Assembly (NCBI RefSeq): GCF_015500095.1
Contig: NZ_CP062983.1
Span: forward strand, 2,790,001-2,854,000
Direction: 5' to 3'
Source of the DNA: Phototrophicus methaneseepsis
Lineage (GTDB): Bacteria; Chloroflexota; Anaerolineae; Aggregatilineales; Phototrophicaceae
DNA length: 64,000 nt
Made by a program: the position numbers and the translations under genes. Positions 55,191 through 63,793 of this stretch are shown one piece after another. Each line of letters begins with the position of its first letter. Position 1 is the stretch's first letter. The notes beneath the pieces are model-generated. The model searched no databases. It saw only the letters and a program-made list of their open reading frames with translations, and was not told the origin of the DNA.

Positions 55191-55270
55191 GTAGAACGAA
55201 ATTCCTTAAGGTGCTGGAATGCTTCTGGCACCTTTTACATTATCTAATGACGAATAAGGAGGGGAGAAGG

Positions 55271-56137
55271 ATGCAGAACCAACCTAAACCACCTTTTCCA
55301 GAGCAGCACCAGGAAAAACCCGGTCTAGAATCAAAGATCGAGCCACGCCCGGAATATGAAGCCCCTTTATACAAAGGCGCCAGTAAATTGGATGGCCAGG
55401 TCGCGCTGATTACCGGCGGCGATTCTGGTATTGGTCGTGCTGTGGCTGTGTTATTTGCCCGTGAAGGTGCGGATATCGCTATTGTTTATCTGCCAGAAGA
55501 ACAAAGTGACGCTGAAGAGACAAAGAAGGCTGTTGAGACAGAAGGCCACGATGCTTTACTCATTCCTGGCGATGTGAAAGATTTTGAATTTTGCCAGCAA
55601 GCTGTTGCGCAGACTGTCGATAAATTCGGCCAGTTGAATATCCTCGTTAACAATGCTGCCTATCAGAACTCCGTTGAGTCTGTTGAAGAATTATCTTTGG
55701 AACAATGGGATAAGACCTTCAAGACGAATATCTATGGTTATTTCCATATGGTGAAGGCGGCCCTGCCACATCTTGGCAAGGGCAGTACCATTATTAACAC
55801 AGGCTCTATAACCGGTTTAGAAGGTAGTGCCGGGCTGCTTGACTATTCATCGACAAAAGGGGCTATTCACGCTTTTACGAAGACCCTTGCGCAGCAGCTC
55901 GTCAAGAAAGATATCCGCGTAAATTGTGTTTCACCCGGTCCTGTCTGGACCCCGCTAAATCCTTCAGACAAAGAAGCAGAAAAAGTCGCTAAATTCGGCA
56001 TGAAGCAGCCCATGAAGCGTCCTGCTCAGCCGGAGGAAGTCGCCCCGGCGTATGTTTTCTTCGCATCAGCAGCCGATTCCAGCTATATCACTGGCGAAGT
56101 TTTGACGGTGTTAGGCGGAGAAACACGGGCTGGCTAA
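55271..56137 (+). CDS. SDR-family oxidoreductase (YghA/YhdF-like)
   Basis: The ATG at 55271 has a strong AGGAGG 8 bases upstream, giving 288 residues. A Pro-rich N-terminal arm (about 1-35) precedes the Rossmann fold. ALITGGDSGIGRAVA carries the TGxxxGIG coenzyme motif, NAAYQ is the NNAG-like element, and the catalytic Tyr-Lys is in DYSSTKGAIHAF. The C-terminal SPGPVWTPLNPSD matches the general-stress dehydrogenase subgroup. The substrate is unknown. Confidence 0.93.
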   Translation: MQNQPKPPFPEQHQEKPGLESKIEPRPEYEAPLYKGASKLDGQVALITGGDSGIGRAVAVLFAREGADIAIVYLPEEQSDAEETKKAVETEGHDALLIPGDVKDFEFCQQAVAQTVDKFGQLNILVNNAAYQNSVESVEELSLEQWDKTFKTNIYGYFHMVKAALPHLGKGSTIINTGSITGLEGSAGLLDYSSTKGAIHAFTKTLAQQLVKKDIRVNCVSPGPVWTPLNPSDKEAEKVAKFGMKQPMKRPAQPEEVAPAYVFFASAADSSYITGEVLTVLGGETRAG

Positions 56138-56192
56138 ATCTGCCTGGCTGCTACTGGGACGAAATCAAGCACGTAAGAGTTAGGGATTTAGT

Positions 56193-57068
56193 ATGAGTCG
56201 TCTAAAGAATAAAGTTGCTATCGTCGCTGGTGCCGGGACAGGTATTGGTGAGGCTGTTGCTAAAAAGTTTGCCTCAGAGGGTGCAAAGGTTGTCGTTTGC
56301 AGCTTACCTGGCGATCCCGTTGAAGATGTTGTTAAGAGTATTGAGGATGACGGTGGGCAGGCGGTCGGTTATGCGGGTGATATTTCAGAAGTAAGTGAAG
56401 CACAGGCCTGTGTACAGAAAGCACTCGATGAATTCGGTAAGCTGGATGTGCTTGTTGTAACAGCAGGCGTCTATCAAGAAATGAATATGACCGAAGACTT
56501 CACAATTGAAGGCTTTGATTACATGGTGAAGATGAATGTCCGTTCTGCTTTCTTGATGGCAAAATATGCTTTGCCACACATCCAAAAGACAAAGGGCAAT
56601 TTGATCTTCACTGGCAGCGAGGCCGGTACGCTAGGGCAACCTGAATGTACCCCTTATGGCGGGACAAAGGGCTTTCATATTGCTTTAGCGCGGGGCATCG
56701 CCGGTGAACAGGCCAAACATGGGGTTCGGGCGAATGTGGTTTGTCCTGGGCCGACGTGGACTTCATGGCATAAACCAGAAGGCCCGACTGGCATGACGAA
56801 AGAAATGGAAGAGCAGATTCAGTCGGCTGTACCTTTAGGGCGTCATGGTTCTACGGAAGAAGTTGCCAATGTCTACTGTTTCCTCGCTTCTGATGAGGCG
56901 AGCTTTGTCACCGGATCACTTTATTTCGCAGACGGTGGTATCACTATCGGACGTGGGAATGTCGGTGAGCAAGTCCCAGACGAATTGCGTCAGCGCCCCA
57001 AGGGCAACCTGGATATTGATCATGCAACCACCCCATCACAGGGGAATATCCAGGCTGCAAGGGCTTAG
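56193..57068 (+). CDS. SDR-family oxidoreductase
   Basis: The 291-residue protein has AIVAGAGTGIGEAVAKK (GxxxGIG motif) and the catalytic Tyr and Lys in CTPYGGTKGFHIA. SEVSEAQACVQKALDEFGKLD is also typical. It ends with ITIGRGNVGEQVP and a 20-residue tail. It follows the first SDR by 55 bp with its own ribosome binding site AGGGAT. The pair resembles tandem stress-induced dehydrogenases. Confidence 0.93.
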   Translation: MSRLKNKVAIVAGAGTGIGEAVAKKFASEGAKVVVCSLPGDPVEDVVKSIEDDGGQAVGYAGDISEVSEAQACVQKALDEFGKLDVLVVTAGVYQEMNMTEDFTIEGFDYMVKMNVRSAFLMAKYALPHIQKTKGNLIFTGSEAGTLGQPECTPYGGTKGFHIALARGIAGEQAKHGVRANVVCPGPTWTSWHKPEGPTGMTKEMEEQIQSAVPLGRHGSTEEVANVYCFLASDEASFVTGSLYFADGGITIGRGNVGEQVPDELRQRPKGNLDIDHATTPSQGNIQAARA

Positions 57069-57093
57069 ATCATTTACATAGAAAGCAGAAGAG

Positions 57094-59334
57094 ATGGCGA
57101 AGGAAATCACGATACATTTTGATAACTATGTGGGCTTTCAACAGCCCGCATTGTTTTTCCTACCGGGTGAGGATGGTGCCGCCGAGAGCGTACCTGCCAC
57201 TGAAACAGATGAATACGGGGCTATCTTTAAAGTGTCACTTGCCAAAGATATTCCCCTAACTTTTAAGTTCGGGGATGCCGAAGCGGATAGGTATGAGGAT
57301 GACAGCCTCTACCGTACAGTCTCACCTGTTCATTTTAAGAATGTCAAAGCCATCTGGTGCCGGAGTTGGAACCCCTTTGTATACACAGCAGAGCCACAAT
57401 CCATACAGCCACAATCGGCTGTAGATTTTGTTGGTGAACAATCGTTTGTGGATGGATTGTACATCAGTGACACCTGTGGTGATTTTGCTCTTGGCGCTTC
57501 GCCTCTGAAGGAGGGTGGCGTCCTCTTTGGCTTTTTTCATCCCCATGCAGCACGCGTCTATGTGACAGGCGACTTTAACGATTGGCAGCATCCTGGCGTA
57601 AAAAAGGCGGATTCAAAGCGCTTTCTAGAGATGCAGTTATATAAGGGGTATTTTGATGTGCCCAATGTGTGGCTGCTAAAAGCAGATGATGCGAATGTGG
57701 GGCAAGAATACAAATTCTACGTCGTCTACGACTCGCTGGCCGGGGATAGTACGTTGGATAGTGCCTTATTGTCTGATGCTTATACGCGGGTGCTTGGGGC
57801 AGATTATGAAGCCAACAACAGCATCATCGTGGACCCTTCGCCTTACGAATGGCATGATGCCGATTATCAAACGCCTGCAATTCATGAACTGATTGTATAC
57901 GAACTGCATGTTCACGGGTTTACCCATGACCAGGCAGATATTCAGGCTGATCATCAAGGGAAATATACCGGCATCATTGATCGTATTGAAGCGGGCTATT
58001 TTGACAAGCTGGGTATCACCTGCCTTTACCTGATGCCTATTGCGGATTCCCCCACGCCTCAGGGCCCACATTCATTAGGCTATAACTCCTCGTTATTTAT
58101 GGCTGTCGAGCGCGATTATGGCTCTCCGGATGAATTGCGGCGGCTGGTAGATACAGCACATCAGCATAATCTGGCAGTTATTGTGGACCAGGTTTTTAAC
58201 CATACAGCCAATAGCTGGAACCCACTTTGGAAAGCCATCCTGGATCATCCAGAAGAGGTTGAACAAGGGGAAGAGGGCGGCCTCTATTTTAGTGGGCAAA
58301 CCCCATGGGGTAACCGGATGTCGACTGAGCGGGCAGAAACGCAGAATATGCTGATTGATGCCTGCAAGCTTATGCTGACGGAATATCATCTCGATGGCTT
58401 TCGGTTTGATGCAACCCATACCTATTATATGGATCATGGATTTGTGCAGCGCCTAGCGGATGAGTTACAGGCATTTAAGCCCGAAGTCATTCTGATTGCT
58501 GAAAACTTGCCGAATGAATCTGATTTGAATCGAGAAGGCTATAACGGCTTCATGCAGTGGTCGGATTATTTCCACGATGCGATTAAAGCCTATATGGCTG
58601 AGGGGCGTTTTGAGGGTACAGATAATACCCCTGAAAATCTGGGGGATACCTTTTACTTTTCGAAAGGGCGGTTCGCTGCTCATACCAATAACGTCCTGAA
58701 CTATTGTGAAAGCCATGATGAGCACAGCGTCGCCCACGAGATTAGCTATGTGCCAAACTTGGATACACCCCAGGCAAAAGATAGAAAGTCGCGCCTTGGC
58801 TTGTTTGCGACGATGGTCGCACTGGGCCAGCCGATGATCTACATGGGGCAGGAATATGGTCTGGAGCGGGCTCGTGGCAATGTCTATTTTGATTTCCCTG
58901 GTAGTGGCGAAGGTTTTTATGATTGGGCTTCTCTGTTGATTAATCTGCGACGGCGCTACCCGGCCCTTAAGCTCCATGGCTTCAATCCGATTGAAGAAGG
59001 GCACTTCCAATGGTTATTAGGCCCCTGGTTAGAAGAGTGCTTTGGAGGCGGTAAGCGGGTGCTTGGTTGGCTTTCTACACCGACGGAAGAAGCGTTTGAC
59101 CATATGGTTATCCTCATGAATTTTGAGAATCATCCCGTTGAGGTCGATATTCGCTTTGGTATGCCGGGGAAATGGGTTCGCCTGGCCTCGATTGATGCTG
59201 TCAATGATATTCCCCCTGTAGGCTCTAATAGCCCGGATGAGGAAGATGCCATTCATCTCGATAGTGATACATTCGCTCACTTTGTCCTGCCGGATTCGTC
59301 AGGGTTTATCTATAAGTGGGAACAAGGCTTATAA
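57094..59334 (+). CDS. GH13-family alpha-glucan enzyme (branching enzyme/trehalohydrolase-like)
   Basis: The 746-residue protein has an N-terminal starch-binding-like domain (about 1-105), then a CBM48-like domain (about 140-245) with FFHPHAARVYVTGDFNDWQ. The GH13 barrel (about 260-640) has ELHVHGFT, VIVDQVFNHTA, HLDGFRFDATHTYY (nucleophile Asp), VILIAENLP (acid/base Glu) and CESHDEHS (third acid Asp). A C-terminal beta domain closes it. It acts on alpha-glucans or trehalose precursors. Branching, debranching or TreZ-like activity cannot be separated by eye. Confidence 0.9.
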   Translation: MAKEITIHFDNYVGFQQPALFFLPGEDGAAESVPATETDEYGAIFKVSLAKDIPLTFKFGDAEADRYEDDSLYRTVSPVHFKNVKAIWCRSWNPFVYTAEPQSIQPQSAVDFVGEQSFVDGLYISDTCGDFALGASPLKEGGVLFGFFHPHAARVYVTGDFNDWQHPGVKKADSKRFLEMQLYKGYFDVPNVWLLKADDANVGQEYKFYVVYDSLAGDSTLDSALLSDAYTRVLGADYEANNSIIVDPSPYEWHDADYQTPAIHELIVYELHVHGFTHDQADIQADHQGKYTGIIDRIEAGYFDKLGITCLYLMPIADSPTPQGPHSLGYNSSLFMAVERDYGSPDELRRLVDTAHQHNLAVIVDQVFNHTANSWNPLWKAILDHPEEVEQGEEGGLYFSGQTPWGNRMSTERAETQNMLIDACKLMLTEYHLDGFRFDATHTYYMDHGFVQRLADELQAFKPEVILIAENLPNESDLNREGYNGFMQWSDYFHDAIKAYMAEGRFEGTDNTPENLGDTFYFSKGRFAAHTNNVLNYCESHDEHSVAHEISYVPNLDTPQAKDRKSRLGLFATMVALGQPMIYMGQEYGLERARGNVYFDFPGSGEGFYDWASLLINLRRRYPALKLHGFNPIEEGHFQWLLGPWLEECFGGGKRVLGWLSTPTEEAFDHMVILMNFENHPVEVDIRFGMPGKWVRLASIDAVNDIPPVGSNSPDEEDAIHLDSDTFAHFVLPDSSGFIYKWEQGL

Positions 59335-59411
59335 CGTAAGCAAGGCCTGGGGGCGCGGCGGATGCTGTGCCCCCAGGTTGAGAACACATGAAGTTACAAG
59401 GAGAGAGGACT

Positions 59412-59690
59412 ATGTTCCGCAAGGGATTTACGCTGTTCTGGACAGCACGAGAACAATTACAACTGACCTGGGCCTTGCTCAGGGATGATCGTGTGCCGAA
59501 GTGGCAAAAGGCTATTCCGTTCCTGCCGCTAATATACATTCTGTCGCCGCTCAACTTCCTGACATTTGCGATCCCATTCGTGGGGCAGATTGACGAAGTT
59601 GTGCTGATGTTGCTTGCTATGAAAGCGATGGAACGTGCAGTTGATCAAAAAATCCTGGCTGAATACCAGAAGAAGCTGGCAAAGAAGTAA
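59412..59690 (+). CDS. DUF1232 (YkvA-like) protein
   Basis: The ATG at 59412 follows AGGAGAGAGGA and gives 92 residues. The DUF1232 core VPKWQKAIPFLPLIYILSPL followed by NFLTFAIPFVGQIDEVVLML is present, with two hydrophobic helices and a short basic tail. The function of the family is unknown. Confidence 0.88.
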   Translation: MFRKGFTLFWTAREQLQLTWALLRDDRVPKWQKAIPFLPLIYILSPLNFLTFAIPFVGQIDEVVLMLLAMKAMERAVDQKILAEYQKKLAKK

Positions 59691-59759
59691 CTTCAGGAAG
59701 CAAGTTCACAGAAGCAACTTTGAAAAGTCCACTTGTTGAATAGCCGACCGTATTTGAGT

Positions 59760-60764
59760 ATGTCACGTTTACGATATGTTTCTACAGATGAACCGGGCTA
59801 CAGTCGTAAGCCATGGGGACAGGGATTTACCTATCGCGATCAGGATGGACAGACTGTGAACGACCCTGATCTGCGCGAATGGTTTGAGTCGATTGTGATC
59901 CCACCAGCATGGACGGATGTATGGATCAGTCCCTATAAAAATGGTCATATTCTGGCGACGGGCCGTGATGATAAAGGCCGTAAGCAATATATCTATCACC
60001 CGGATTGGGGTAAGGTACGCGACCAGAAAAAGTTTGATCAATTGTATGAATTCGGTCAAAGCCTGCCCAAGATACGCGAAGTCACAGACCAGCATTTACG
60101 GCACAGGAACGTCACACGGGATCGTGTGCTGGCGGCACTGGTACGCCTCCTGGAGATGACGCTAATCCGTGTCGGTAATGATGAATATGCTAAAAAGAAT
60201 GATTCCTACGGATTGACGACGCTCACTGATGACCACGCCGAGATTGATGGCGGTACTGTGACCTTTGATTTCGTGGGCAAGAGCGGTAAAGAACATTCAA
60301 TCGTCCTTAAAGATCGCCGTCTGGCGCGTGTTGTTAAGCGCTGTCAGGACATCCCCGGTTATGAGTTGTTCCAATATTATGATGAAAATGGCGATCATCG
60401 CGTGGTCGATTCCGCAGATGTGAATGATTACCTGCATGAGATCACAGGGAAGTCCTTTACGGCGAAAGTGTTCCGTACCTGGGGCGGCTCGACACTAGCG
60501 ATTCAATATTTGTGTGAACAATGCGACGAAACAGAATCGGAATCGGCGACACGGGCTTGTGTGTCACACGTCGCGGATATGTTGGGCAATACCAAGGCCG
60601 TTTCTCGTCAGTACTATATCCATCCCATTATCATGGATGCTCATCTGGATGGTACGCTTGATCAAATTTACGCCCAACAGCAGAAGAAAAAGCCGCGTTC
60701 CGATTACGACTTGACCCCAGAAGAGCGAACGCTCATGACGCTGATTGAGCAGCGAATGTCATGA
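59760..60764 (+). CDS. DNA topoisomerase IB
   Basis: The ATG at 59760 gives 334 residues. The bacterial/viral type IB pattern is present: N-terminal YRDQDGQTVNDPDLREWFES, ALVRLLEMTLIRVGNDEYAK (catalytic Arg), FDFVGKSGKEH (Lys), TAKVFRTWGGS (Arg) and the active-site Tyr in AVSRQYYIHP. Such enzymes relax supercoiled DNA by a 3'-phosphotyrosine intermediate. It is part of the stress cluster. A TTG start at 59733 is less likely. Confidence 0.95.
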   Translation: MSRLRYVSTDEPGYSRKPWGQGFTYRDQDGQTVNDPDLREWFESIVIPPAWTDVWISPYKNGHILATGRDDKGRKQYIYHPDWGKVRDQKKFDQLYEFGQSLPKIREVTDQHLRHRNVTRDRVLAALVRLLEMTLIRVGNDEYAKKNDSYGLTTLTDDHAEIDGGTVTFDFVGKSGKEHSIVLKDRRLARVVKRCQDIPGYELFQYYDENGDHRVVDSADVNDYLHEITGKSFTAKVFRTWGGSTLAIQYLCEQCDETESESATRACVSHVADMLGNTKAVSRQYYIHPIIMDAHLDGTLDQIYAQQQKKKPRSDYDLTPEERTLMTLIEQRMS

Positions 60765-60780
60765 ACTTGAGGGCTAATCT

Positions 60781-61521
60781 ATGATTGTAAATGCACGTGA
60801 CGATGGATGGGAGATTATCTACCAGCGTTCTCATGCTAATCTGGCTGCAATGCTCGTGGCTGCATGGCAAAAAGAAGATCATGTGCCACGTTGGACGGAA
60901 CTCCTCATTGCAACGGCCCAACATGATGATCAGGAAATGTTCTGGTCAGAATCAACCCATCTGACGGATACAGGCGAACCTATGGATTTTACACAGGGCG
61001 CTATTGATACATCTCTGGGGCAGGCCCAATTGGTCATTGATAATGCTTATCGACAGGGTGTCTGGATTGCTTTGCTGATTTCTATGCACAACAGCTTTCT
61101 CTATGAGCCAAAACGTGGCGAAGATAAGCAACTCGATGATTTTCTGGATAAGCAGCAGCGACAGCAAAAAGCGTGGCGGCAAATGTTGGGTTACAACAGA
61201 CAGGAGGCCGAAGCCGCATACGCGTTTTTGCGCTGGGCGGATACGATGTCGCTGATTCTTTGCCGGAATGAATTGCCTCCTATGGCGGACGAAAAGCCTG
61301 TCGCTCCTGATCGATATGGTGAGATGGTGCGGCTATCACAGCTTGCTGATGGCACGTTGACTTTACATCCCTGGGTATTGCAAGACGATGAACTGCATGT
61401 CTCCGTTGAAGTCCGTTATTTGGAGCAGGTCACTTTTGAGAGCGAAACGTCCTTCCAGCAGGCGCTTGATTCTGCCGAGATTGATATGCGCGAATGGTGC
61501 TTTAAAAAACCGTCCTTCTGA
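60781..61521 (+). CDS. DUF3891 protein
   Basis: The 246-residue protein matches DUF3891: WEIIYQRSHANLAAMLVAAW at the N-terminus and TAQHDDQEMFWSESTHLTDT followed by GEPMDF. ALLISMHNSFLYEPKRGED is next, then ADTMSLILCRNELPP. The HDD and MH motifs suggest a metal site, but no biochemical role is known. It is 17 bp after topoisomerase IB and ends the cluster at a strong terminator. Confidence 0.9.
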   Translation: MIVNARDDGWEIIYQRSHANLAAMLVAAWQKEDHVPRWTELLIATAQHDDQEMFWSESTHLTDTGEPMDFTQGAIDTSLGQAQLVIDNAYRQGVWIALLISMHNSFLYEPKRGEDKQLDDFLDKQQRQQKAWRQMLGYNRQEAEAAYAFLRWADTMSLILCRNELPPMADEKPVAPDRYGEMVRLSQLADGTLTLHPWVLQDDELHVSVEVRYLEQVTFESETSFQQALDSAEIDMREWCFKKPSF

Positions 61522-61580
61522 GCATCCTTAGGGCCGTTTGGCAAACAATATTTCGGAAGATCAAAATCATCTTAATTCGG

Positions 61581-61622
61581 CAGCCGACTGTAGAGGCGTT
61601 TATACAGTCGGCTGTTTTTTTA
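61581..61622 (+). terminator. Strong terminator after the stress cluster
   Basis: CAGCCGACTGTA and TACAGTCGGCTG pair perfectly around a 10-base loop and run into a TTTTTTTT tract. Confidence 0.95.
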
Positions 61623-61734
61623 TCTTGTGCCAATACCAGTGTGAGTTTGTGACAAATTGCACTACCTATTCATGGCATCTGCGTATAAGTCTATAGGGGG
61701 AGTTCAAGCTTTACCGATGGATAGGGGGAACAAG

Positions 61735-62262
61735 ATGAAAAATACAGTACTGGTAGCCTACGCGACGCGGTATGGGTCGACCCAGGAAGTGGCTGAAAGT
61801 ATTGCTCAAACACTCTATGAACAGGGCTTCCTGGCTGAGATACAGCCCATGCAATCTGTTCAGATATTGACAAGGTTTGACGCTGTTGTGCTGGGTGCAC
61901 CGATGTATATCGGTAAGTGGCACCCTGATGCACATCGTTTCGTCGTGGAACATCAAGACGCACTTAAACAACAGCATGTCGCTATTTTTGCATTGGGGCC
62001 TATCAGCACAGACAAGGAAGAAATGCTGGGGTCTCGCCATCAATTGGAAGAAGAACTGAAGAGATATGACTGGCTAAAGACTGTTTCTTGCGAGATGTTC
62101 GTCGGGCGTTATGACCCCGCTAAACTGAGTATTGCGCACAAACTATTAGCTGCTTTGCCAGCCAGCCCTTTACATGGCGTGTCTGCAACGGATTATCGTA
62201 ATTGGGATGCGATCCGTGAGTGGGCGAGCGCGCTTCCTAAAAAGCTCAAGGCGGCTGGCTAA
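61735..62262 (+). CDS. Flavodoxin-domain protein (HemG-like), copy 1
   Basis: The ATG at 61735 (GGGGGA upstream) gives 175 residues. The FMN-binding loop is VAYATRYGSTQEVAESIAQ, then VVLGAPMYIGKWHPDAHRFV, and the C-terminal WDAIREWASALPKKL. This is the flavodoxin/menaquinone-dependent protoporphyrinogen oxidase-like family. It may be a protoporphyrinogen oxidase or another small flavoprotein. It is followed by a paralogue 63 bp downstream. Confidence 0.88.
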   Translation: MKNTVLVAYATRYGSTQEVAESIAQTLYEQGFLAEIQPMQSVQILTRFDAVVLGAPMYIGKWHPDAHRFVVEHQDALKQQHVAIFALGPISTDKEEMLGSRHQLEEELKRYDWLKTVSCEMFVGRYDPAKLSIAHKLLAALPASPLHGVSATDYRNWDAIREWASALPKKLKAAG

Positions 62263-62325
62263 GTCTGTCGCCAATAGAAGGCATGTATCTAAACATGACT
62301 ATTAAGTTGAAAGGGGAGCTTAATC

Positions 62326-62847
62326 ATGTCCGGTAAAATTCTGGTGACATACGCGAGCCGTACGGGCTCGACAATTGGCGTTGCTGAAGCCGTTGCTCAG
62401 ACGTTGATCGACCACAAGCTGGAAGTTGATGTGCTCCCGATGCAGGATGTCGCTAGCGTCGCGCCTTATCATGCTGTAGTCGCCGGGAGTGCGATACAGG
62501 CGGGGGCCTGGTTGCCGGAGGCGATGCAGTTCTTAAAGACCCATCAGCGACAACTCAACCAGAAGCCTTTTGCGGCCTTCCTGGTGTGTATGACGCTGGC
62601 GCTGAAGAACGAATCCATGCGAGAGCAGGCCAATGTGGGTAATTGGCTGCAACCCGTACGGGCATTGGTCCGGCCAATAAGCGAAGGCTTGTTCGCGGGT
62701 ATTCTGGATATTAGCAAGGTCCCCTCATTTAGCGAACGCATGAAGTTCCGTGTGAGCGTACTTTCTGGCGTCTGGTCTGAAGGTGATCACCGTGATTGGG
62801 ACGCAATCCACACGTGGGCTGATGAATTGTCCGATCTCTTGCAATAG
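62326..62847 (+). CDS. Flavodoxin-domain protein (HemG-like), copy 2
   Basis: The 173-residue protein has VTYASRTGSTIGVAEAVAQ as FMN loop, VVAGSAIQAGAWLPEAMQFL and the shared end HRDWDAIHTWADEL. It aligns with copy 1 along its whole length, so the two form a tandem duplication. AGGGGAG precedes the ATG. Confidence 0.88.
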   Translation: MSGKILVTYASRTGSTIGVAEAVAQTLIDHKLEVDVLPMQDVASVAPYHAVVAGSAIQAGAWLPEAMQFLKTHQRQLNQKPFAAFLVCMTLALKNESMREQANVGNWLQPVRALVRPISEGLFAGILDISKVPSFSERMKFRVSVLSGVWSEGDHRDWDAIHTWADELSDLLQ

Positions 62848-62874
62848 GCCTCAACTGTGATTCCATTCAGATAT

Positions 62875-62917
62875 CCACCAACAGCGGGCCAACTTCATAA
62901 TAATCCGCTGTTGGTGG
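62875..62917. repeat. Perfect 13-bp inverted repeat
   Basis: CCACCAACAGCGG and CCGCTGTTGGTGG are perfect complements across 17 bases, 28 bp after the second flavodoxin gene. No T-run follows on either strand, so it is not an ordinary intrinsic terminator. It could still be a hairpin in the mRNA tail. Confidence 0.7.
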
Positions 62918-63276
62918 AAGAAAAAAATTAACTTATGTAAATAAAATCTAGCTGTATTGTTCAATCATTTTTTCATCGCAGATAACATAATTCGCTCAAC
63001 GAGTAAAGTGACACTCATCTTCTCGCTCGTGATATTTGTCACTGTTTGCCTTATTGCCCCTCAGACTACACTGTTTATCATAAGTTGAACTTTCATAGCC
63101 GTTGCTTTGACTGGTTGGCTGATAAGCACTGACACTAAATAAAAACCTTTCATCCCAAAGGTCGCAGAGTACAAACAATAGATGATTCGCAGCCTGCTCC
63201 TCAGTACAAGCTGAGGTATATGTCCTTATTGTTGCGTGCTGCTGGCCTGGTTATGGATGGCACAAGGAGACACAAG
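62918..63276 (+). other. feo upstream region
   Basis: This 359-bp region has no gene I can support. It contains AGTGACA/TGTCACT (about 63005-63047) as an inverted repeat and a CCTCAG-TACAAG-CTGAGG hairpin (63199-63216) 61 bp before feoA. I see no clean Fur box or -35/-10 pair. Confidence 0.5.
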
Positions 63277-63501
63277 ATGACGTTAGACGAAGTACAGACA
63301 GGTCAATCAGCCATTGTGCGCCGCATCCATGGCGAGGGTGCTATACGTCGCCGTCTGATGGATATGGGCCTGGTGAGAGGCATCACCGTTGAGATGGTCA
63401 AATCTGCCCCAATGGGCGATCCTGTTGAATATTTAGTACGTGGATACCATCTTTCCTTACGGAAGTCAGAAGCACAGATTGTTGAAATTGAATTATGTTA
63501 A
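63277..63501 (+). CDS. feoA: Ferrous iron transport protein A (FeoA), copy 1
   Basis: The ATG at 63277 (AAGGAG upstream) gives 74 residues. The SH3-like FeoA pattern is clear: RRIHGEGAIRRRLMDMGLVR, GITVEMVKSAPMGDPVEYLV and RGYHLSLRKSEAQIV. FeoA is a cytosolic partner of the FeoB iron permease. The longer in-frame start at 63220 is less likely. Confidence 0.93.
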   Translation: MTLDEVQTGQSAIVRRIHGEGAIRRRLMDMGLVRGITVEMVKSAPMGDPVEYLVRGYHLSLRKSEAQIVEIELC

Positions 63502-63528
63502 TGAATTGCGTTAGCAAGGCACAGGTTC

Positions 63529-63792
63529 ATGAGCGAAGTTGAAGTGACGGACAGCTTTCCTTTGATGTTTGCAGAAAAGGGCGAGGTCGTCTGGCTGACG
63601 GAAATTCGCTCAGGTGATAAATTGCGCAGGCGGTTGAATGAGTTGGGATTATATGTTGGTATGGAAGTCCGCGTGGTACAGGGCAGTAACTCTGGACCGA
63701 TGATCCTTGCCGTGAAGAACGATACTCGTTTAGCTGTCGGGCGTGGTATGGCCCAGAAAATTATGGTTAAACGCTCCAAGGGGGCTGAGTGA
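63529..63792 (+). CDS. FeoA-domain protein, copy 2
   Basis: The 87-residue protein has a second FeoA-like domain: [20 protein letters not shown] followed by [20 protein letters not shown] and [10 protein letters not shown]. An N-terminal extension [17 protein letters not shown] precedes it. It ends 1 bp before the feoB start, so the operon is feoA-feoA-feoB. Confidence 0.9.
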   Translation: MSEVEVTDSFPLMFAEKGEVVWLTEIRSGDKLRRRLNELGLYVGMEVRVVQGSNSGPMILAVKNDTRLAVGRGMAQKIMVKRSKGAE

Positions 63793-63793
63793 C

